Origin: Solibacillus sp040273735
GTDB taxonomy: Bacteria > Bacillota > Bacilli > Bacillales_A > Planococcaceae
Length of the DNA stretch: 64,000 bases
Reading direction: 5' to 3'
Assembly (NCBI RefSeq): GCF_040273735.1
Contig: NZ_JBELZM010000001.1
Span: forward strand, 1-64,000
Notes under the pieces: model-generated
Told to the model about the DNA's origin: nothing
The model's database searches: none
Seen by the model: only the letters and a program-made list of their open reading frames with translations
Shown: positions 60,501-64,000 of the stretch, one piece after another
Numbering within the stretch: the stretch's first letter is position 1
Layout: every line of letters starts with the position of its first letter
Program-made: the position numbers and the translations under genes

Positions 60501-60953
60501 GATGTTTCTGTACTCGATACGCCTACATTCTTCTATGGATTGAAAATTGGCGAAGAAATTGAAGTAGAAATCGAAAAAGGAAAGACACTGATTGTAAAGC
60601 TAGTATCAATCGGTGAACCGCAGCATGACGGAACACGTATTATCTATTTTGAACTGAATGGCCAGTCCCGTGAACTGGTAATTCAAGACTTAACGGTTGA
60701 AGTAGACGGCAGCATTGCACTGAAAGCCGACCCGTCCAACCCGAACCAGATCGGCGCAACAATGCCGGGTACTGTTCTAAAAGTCGTTGTTAATAAAGGA
60801 AGCACAGTAAAACGTGGCGAGCACTTATTAATTACTGAAGCGATGAAAATGGAAACAACAGTCCAAGCGCCAAAAGACGGTATTGTAAAAGAAATCTATG
60901 CAAAAGCAGGAGACGCCATTTCAACTGGCGATCTGCTTATTGAATTAGAATAG
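57519..60953 (+). CDS. pycA: Pyruvate carboxylase
   Basis: The 1144-residue single-chain enzyme has an ATP-grasp biotin carboxylase domain (1-450; GGGGRGMR), the carboxyltransferase TIM barrel (about 530-800; DTTFRDAHQSL and metal site HLHTHDTSG), the allosteric/tetramerisation region, and a C-terminal biotin carrier domain with biotinylated K1110 in EAMKMETT. It makes oxaloacetate from pyruvate and feeds the TCA cycle; DarB (22740) stimulates it in B. subtilis. TTAAGGAGA precedes the ATG. Intact full length. Confidence 0.97.
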   Translation: MKSIQKILVANRGEIAIRILRACNELHIKTVAIYSREDSGSYHRYKADEAYIVGVGKKPIDAYLDIEGIIKIAKEANVDAIHPGYGFLSENVDFARRCEEEGIQFIGPTSKHLDMFGDKVKAREQAVSAEIPVIPGTDGPVANLQEVEQFSETYGFPIMIKAALGGGGRGMRLVNSKEELQSAYERAKSEAKAAFGSDEVYVEKAIIKPKHIEVQIIGDTHGNIVHLYERDCSIQRRHQKVVEIAPSNSISEQLRNDICDAAVKLMKNVGYINAGTVEFLVADNQFYFIEVNPRIQVEHTITEMITGLDIVHAQIKVAEGLDLHSKEVGIPAQDKIPLFGYAIQSRVTTEDPANDFMPDTGKLMVYRSSGGFGVRLDAGNGFQGAVVTPYYDSLLVKISTWGMTFEEAAAKMDRNLREFRIRGVKTNIPFLGNVVLHEKFIKGEFDTSFIDTTPELFEFPERKDRGTKLLNYIGNVTLNGFPGVEKRTKPIFVQPDKPKVDILIPSPEGTKQILDARGADGLVRWIKEQEDVLLTDTTFRDAHQSLLATRVRSQDMLEIADETSRLMHDYFSLEMWGGATFDVAYRFLSENPWDRLEKLRKKIPNVLFQMLLRGANAVGYTNYPDNLIREFIQESASSGVDVFRIFDSLNWIKGMEVAIDEVRNSGKVAEAAICYTGDILDDSRAKYTVQYYKDMARELEATGAHILAIKDMAGLLKPQAAYRLISELKDATSLPIHLHTHDTSGNGIFLYAKAIEAGVDIIDTALGSMAGLTSQPSANSLYYAMKGSERNVRADIDSLEKLSYYWEDVRKYYVDFESGMNAPHSEIYVHEMPGGQYSNLQQQAKAVGLGDRWDEVKTMYSRVNLMFGDIVKVTPSSKVVGDMALFMVQNDLTEDNIVERGQTIDFPESVIEFFQGYLGQPHGGFPVEIQKVVLKDRTPITVRPGELLPPVDFDQLTVELTEKYGRAPSKQDVLAYALYPKVFEQYIDAVNAFGDVSVLDTPTFFYGLKIGEEIEVEIEKGKTLIVKLVSIGEPQHDGTRIIYFELNGQSRELVIQDLTVEVDGSIALKADPSNPNQIGATMPGTVLKVVVNKGSTVKRGEHLLITEAMKMETTVQAPKDGIVKEIYAKAGDAISTGDLLIELE

Positions 60954-60975
60954 GACAACTCTATCTGGCTTAAAG

Positions 60976-61020
60976 TGAAAAGCGCTGCAATTTTGAATTA
61001 AAATTTGCGGCGCTTTTTTT
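60976..61020 (+). terminator. Terminator of pycA
   Basis: AAAAGCGCTGCAAATTTT-type stem (one G-T pair) around GAATT, followed by eight T. Confidence 0.9.
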
Positions 61021-61078
61021 TATTTTTCCTTTATCCGCGTGAGCTTTACAGTGGCGCAACATCAATTTGTTATTAACG

Positions 61079-61118
61079 AAAAAAAAGGAAGAGTGCAAAG
61101 TGCAATCTCCCTTTTCTA
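61079..61118 (-). terminator. Terminator of ctaA (minus strand)
   Basis: On the minus strand AAGGGAGATTGCA pairs with TGCACTCTTCCTT (one mismatch), followed by TTTTTT. Confidence 0.85.
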
Positions 61119-61133
61119 TTTAAAATATTTAAC

Positions 61134-62045
61134 TTATTTCGACCTTGAAACTAGCATGATCAAATAACATAATAAACCAAATAGAAGTGTAATTAATAAC
61201 GAGTGCATCAATGAAACGAATAAGTGAAGTTTTAACAGGACTACAAGCATGCCGGCAATGACTTGTAAAATTACAAGTGAAATAGCGATTGTCCAGCCCC
61301 AGAAAATAATCCGCTGACTCTTGTAGTTTCTGATAACATGGACAGCAATATAGGCAATCCAAATTACGAAGATTAACACTGCAAAACGGTGCCCCATCTG
61401 AACCCACTCATACATATTGTACGGCATCGTCATTGGCTGATCATTACGGCAGAACGGCCAGTCCGGACAGACAAGACTAGCATCGGTATGACGTACAAGA
61501 GCCCCAGTATAAACAACTATATATGAATATAAAGTAACGCAAATAGTATGTATTTTTAATTTCCTGCTCATGTACAATCGATCGGCATCAAATTTTTTGT
61601 CGACTTCAAATACAATCAAGGTAAGCAGCAGTACAGCCGCAAATGAGATTAATGAAATTCCGAAATGTAACGCTAAAATAAAGTCACCTTGTCCCCATAA
61701 TACTTGGGCAGCTCCAATGAGTGCTTGAAGAGCTAGGAAGAACAGCGCCAAAAATCCTAAAAGCTTAACTTCACGAATATGACCTAGTGCTCGCCAGGTC
61801 CAAATAACAAGAATGAGGATAAAAATGGATACTGTCCCGGTTACAAGACGGTGAGAAAATTCAATTAATACTTCTGTTGTAATTTCTTTCGGTATTAATG
61901 AACCGTTGCAGTCCGGCCAGTTTCTTCCACAGCCCAAACCGCTATCCGTCTTTGTAACTAGTGCTCCACCTTGAAGGATGAGCAACATGCCGAGGGTAGA
62001 CAAAACAGCAAACCATTTTAGAAATTTATAATATTTTTGATGCAT
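61134..62045 (-). CDS. ctaA: Heme A synthase (CtaA)
   Basis: The 303-residue membrane protein has eight helices in two four-helix halves. It has the heme-ligand His in FSHRLVTG (H65) and MGHRFAVL, and the paired Cys C39/C46 in the first outer loop (GLGCGRNWPDCNG) that is typical of the Bacillus type. It oxidises heme O to heme A for cytochrome aa3. RBS GTAGGTGAG precedes the ATG. Divergent from ctaC; ctaB is absent between them. Confidence 0.95.
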   Translation of the reverse strand: MHQKYYKFLKWFAVLSTLGMLLILQGGALVTKTDSGLGCGRNWPDCNGSLIPKEITTEVLIEFSHRLVTGTVSIFILILVIWTWRALGHIREVKLLGFLALFFLALQALIGAAQVLWGQGDFILALHFGISLISFAAVLLLTLIVFEVDKKFDADRLYMSRKLKIHTICVTLYSYIVVYTGALVRHTDASLVCPDWPFCRNDQPMTMPYNMYEWVQMGHRFAVLIFVIWIAYIAVHVIRNYKSQRIIFWGWTIAISLVILQVIAGMLVVLLKLHLFVSLMHSLLITLLFGLLCYLIMLVSRSK

Positions 62046-62103
62046 AAAATGAGCTCACCTACTTTAATTTTCGCTTCGCTACAAAGAGCGTCTCTAATTT
62101 TAG

Positions 62104-62132
62104 ATAATAGCGAAAATATCTGAAAAATACAA
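62104..62132 (-). promoter_or_regulatory. Sigma-A promoter of ctaA
   Basis: On the minus strand TTGTAT (62132-62127), 17-bp spacer, TATTAT (62109-62104), giving a leader of about 50 nt. Confidence 0.7.
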
Positions 62133-62167
62133 CCATATTCAGGATTCCATTGTAAACGCAACCATTT

Positions 62168-62209
62168 TTTCACAAATTGTTCATAAATTCGTCTCCTTGC
62201 ATTCACAAA
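62168..62209 (-). promoter_or_regulatory. Two candidate ResD sites upstream of ctaA
   Basis: The minus strand has TTTGTGAAA (62176-62168) and TTTGTGAAT (62209-62201), 33 bp apart, about 75-110 bp before the ctaA start point. TTTGTGAAT is the reported ResD recognition motif and ctaA is a ResD target in B. subtilis. Confidence 0.5.
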
Positions 62210-62381
62210 TATTGGCAAAAAATGCATTACTATATAGTTGTTGATAGAGATTTCTGCATGTTTCGTCAAGTTTGACGTGAAGTAGTTTGAAATTTCATGA
62301 AACGTCTAGAAATCCTATCCAAATTTAGATATAGTTATGGTAACGGAATATGCTTACAAATTTGAAAGGAGAAGTAAGTTA

Positions 62382-62426
62382 TTGGACCCTTTTACCAAAA
62401 ACCCGTCGAACTATAGAGATTTTTAG
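62382..62426 (+). CDS. Candidate 14-codon upstream ORF between ctaA and ctaC
   Basis: TTG at 62382 lies 10 nt after AAAGGAG and opens a frame MDPFTKNPSNYRDF that stops at 62426. This is a good ribosome site for so short a frame. It may be a leader peptide or the relic of the gene (ctaB) that usually stands here; I see no ctaB similarity. Confidence 0.3.
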   Translation: MDPFTKNPSNYRDF

Positions 62427-62523
62427 CACAATTATTCTTTAAGTTTTCTTGCACTTATAAAGATAGAAATCGGTACTTCACATTACTGAAGACTTAAAGA
62501 AGAATTGAAGTTTTCTAGATTTT

Positions 62524-62553
62524 TTGCTTATTTTTCTAGCAAAATAGTATAAA
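62524..62553 (+). promoter_or_regulatory. Candidate promoter of the ctaC transcript
   Basis: TTGCTT (62524-62529), 18-bp spacer, TATAAA (62548-62553). If used, the ctaC leader would be about 380 nt. Confidence 0.45.
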
Positions 62554-62603
62554 CTAGAATTTAGCAGTAAAATGGGATGTAAGTAAAAATGTCTCAGTAA
62601 TTG

Positions 62604-62865
62604 AAAAATCCAACTTATTGCGTAAGCGGATTTTTGTAACCGATAGCAGTGACTGCTGTCAGCATGTGAGGACTTATAATTTTCTGAGCCATTTTATTTA
62701 AGTGAAACTTTACTCAAATATATTAGAATTTTTCCGATCGATCTGTAATTTACTTCACTCGATTAGAAGAACAGGAGACTAATCAATATTTGAACATAAA
62801 GGGAAGCAGCAAGTAGTGGGCGGCTAAAAAATCGGGATTCTTTCCAGTACAGTATTGCACTGTAC
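62604..62865 (+). other. Hairpin-rich leader upstream of ctaC
   Basis: Three helices stand out: AAAAATCC...CTTA with TAAG...GGATTTTT (62604-62635, terminator-like with a T-run), AGCAGT with ACTGCT (62645-62657), and GTACAGT with ACTGTAC (62847-62865). The 895-bp gap 62046-62940 holds no other recognisable gene. The first hairpin could end a short RNA or act as an attenuator of ctaC. Confidence 0.5.
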
Positions 62866-62940
62866 AAGAATTCACATAGACAGAACCGCAGTCATGGTTA
62901 CACATGAAAATACAACAAAGAAAGAGGGGTTTATTAAGCT

Positions 62941-64000
62941 ATGATGAAAGGGCTTAAAAAATGGCGTTTATTCTCGTTATTAACAGTAATGACAGTATTC
63001 CTTTCAGCATGTGGTGAAGAGTATATCTCGACGCTTCGTCCATCTGGTCAAGTCGGTAAAGAGCAATTAAACATCTTATATTTATCCATAGCTATTATGG
63101 CGTTAGTCGTTATTGTCGTATCGACAATTTATTTAGTTGCTTTCTTTAAATTCCGCCGTTCAAAAGTTGGCGAAGACCATATGCCGAAGCAAGTGGAAGG
63201 CAGCCATACTTTAGAGGTGATTTGGACAGTTATTCCAATTATTTTATTATTAGTCTTAGCTGTTCCAACGCTGCACTATACGTATAAATTTTCGAATGTT
63301 GCTGCAATGGACGAAGTAGACGAAAGCGGTAACAATACTGCACTTACAGTAAATGTAACAGCAAAGTTATACTGGTGGGAATTTGAATATCCAAACCAAG
63401 GTATCATCACAGCTCAGGAACTGGTAGTTCCAACGGGAGAAAAAGTGTACTTCAACTTAATTGCATCTGATGTAAAGCACTCATTCTGGATTCCCGCTAT
63501 TGGCGGAAAGATGGATACTAACGTTGATGGTATTAACAAATTCTATTTACAGTTTGATAGAGAATCAGCGGGGTTAAACGATGGTGAAGGCGTGTTCTAT
63601 GGTAAATGTGCGGAGTTATGTGGTCCTTCACATGCTTTAATGGACTTCAAAGTAAAAGCACTTGAACCGGAAGCGTTCGACGCATGGGTTACAGCAATGC
63701 AGGGTACTGAAGGTGCCACAGCGGATAAAGAGTCGTCTGATTTAGGTGAAGCGACATTTGCCAACTCTTGCTTAGGATGTCACGCAGTATCCGGCGTTGC
63801 AGGCAATGGATTAGGTCCTAACTTAACAACTTTCGGCGACCGTAACCGTGTTGCTGGTTTCTTGGAACATACAGTTGAAAATACGACTGAATGGATTATC
63901 GATCCTGAACCGTATAAACCAGGTAACACAATGACAGGTAAATACAATGTTAGTCGGGAAGAAGCACAGGCAATTGCTGACTATTTAATGACATTATCAG
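62941..64000 (+). CDS. ctaC: Cytochrome c oxidase subunit II with fused cytochrome c domain (CtaC), cut by window end
   Basis: The frame opens at ATG 62941 (AGAGGGG upstream) and runs off the window after 353 codons. A lipoprotein signal ends at LSAC (C24), two membrane helices follow (about 45-70 and 90-112), then the cupredoxin CuA domain with KHSFWIPA and KCAELCGPSHALM (Cys, Cys, His, Met ligands), then the start of a C-terminal cytochrome c domain with heme motif CLGCH. This caa3-type subunit II accepts electrons and passes them to CtaD. Distal genes ctaD-F should follow outside. Confidence 0.95.
   Translation, partial: MMKGLKKWRLFSLLTVMTVFLSACGEEYISTLRPSGQVGKEQLNILYLSIAIMALVVIVVSTIYLVAFFKFRRSKVGEDHMPKQVEGSHTLEVIWTVIPIILLLVLAVPTLHYTYKFSNVAAMDEVDESGNNTALTVNVTAKLYWWEFEYPNQGIITAQELVVPTGEKVYFNLIASDVKHSFWIPAIGGKMDTNVDGINKFYLQFDRESAGLNDGEGVFYGKCAELCGPSHALMDFKVKALEPEAFDAWVTAMQGTEGATADKESSDLGEATFANSCLGCHAVSGVAGNGLGPNLTTFGDRNRVAGFLEHTVENTTEWIIDPEPYKPGNTMTGKYNVSREEAQAIADYLMTLS

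Noticed and set aside
62018..62269. 83-codon minus-strand frame overlapping the ctaA start and promoter
   Set aside because: It reads through the ctaA promoter and ResD-like motifs and out of frame into ctaA; composition is not coding-like.

Overview
The window is chromosomal DNA of a low-GC, Gram-positive, motile, spore-forming member of the Bacillales. Gene content points to the Planococcaceae (Solibacillus/Lysinibacillus-like); the genus is inference. Gene order follows the Bacillus subtilis 168 chromosome from about ykv to cta: mhqR, ykvS, ykwC, cheV, fadH(ykuF), darB(ykuL), ccpC, dapH, dapL, ktrC, rnjA, rpoY, ykrA, def, pdhABCD, speA, yktA, yktB, yktC, ylaF, typA(ylaG), ylaH, ylaI, ylaN, ftsW, pycA, ctaA, ctaC. 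An adjacent ppx-ppk pair is inserted in that order. I found no tRNA, rRNA, CRISPR array, transposase, integrase or phage gene.

Layout. 1-8.4 kb: a cut NRDE-family gene, an RND exporter (SwrC type), a TerC-family Mn exporter behind a yybP-ykoY riboswitch, the KtrD potassium channel, then a patch of very small genes. 8.4-15 kb: a B12-binding radical SAM protein, a cytosolic PAS histidine kinase, a MarR (MhqR-like) gene with a long structured leader, a lipoprotein, a CPBP-family protein, YkvS and a Spo0E-like protein. 15-26 kb: YkwC-type dehydrogenase, CheV, Ppx-Ppk, FadH, a membrane protein with an apparent AUC start, DarB, CcpC and the two acetyl-branch lysine/DAP genes. 26-34 kb: an MFS exporter, a DsbA-like protein divergent from a TetR regulator, a Nudix hydrolase, and a polyamine importer operon (cupin regulator-potABCD). 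34-39 kb: thioredoxin-like protein, KtrC, RNase J1 with RNA polymerase epsilon, an unannotated 23-residue basic peptide gene, a HAD phosphatase and peptide deformylase. 39-49 kb: the pyruvate dehydrogenase operon, an lrgAB-type pair, arginine decarboxylase and nitronate monooxygenase. 49-64 kb: yktA-ylaN conserved genes, TypA, FtsW, pyruvate carboxylase, heme A synthase and the start of the cytochrome c oxidase operon (CtaC, cut by the window end).

Themes: central carbon entry (Pdh, PycA, CcpC) and aerobic respiration (CtaA, CtaC); K+ and c-di-AMP physiology (KtrC, KtrD, DarB); polyamines (SpeA synthesis, PotABCD uptake); cell wall precursors and division (DapH, DapL, FtsW); RNA turnover (RNase J1, RpoY).

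The most unusual material is non-coding. (1) Two intergenic arrays, at 21.1 and 38.8 kb, each have about nine copies of an ATTAGAACA-type core at a mostly exact 21-bp pitch. (2) Two related elements of about 180-210 bp (37714-37895 and 45281-45489) each end 23-25 bp before a start codon, and their first hairpins differ in sequence but keep the pairing. (3) There is a stand-alone promoter-RBS-23-codon ORF-terminator unit next to rpoY. (4) Long structured leaders precede the MarR gene and ctaC. ctaB is absent from its usual place between ctaA and ctaC.
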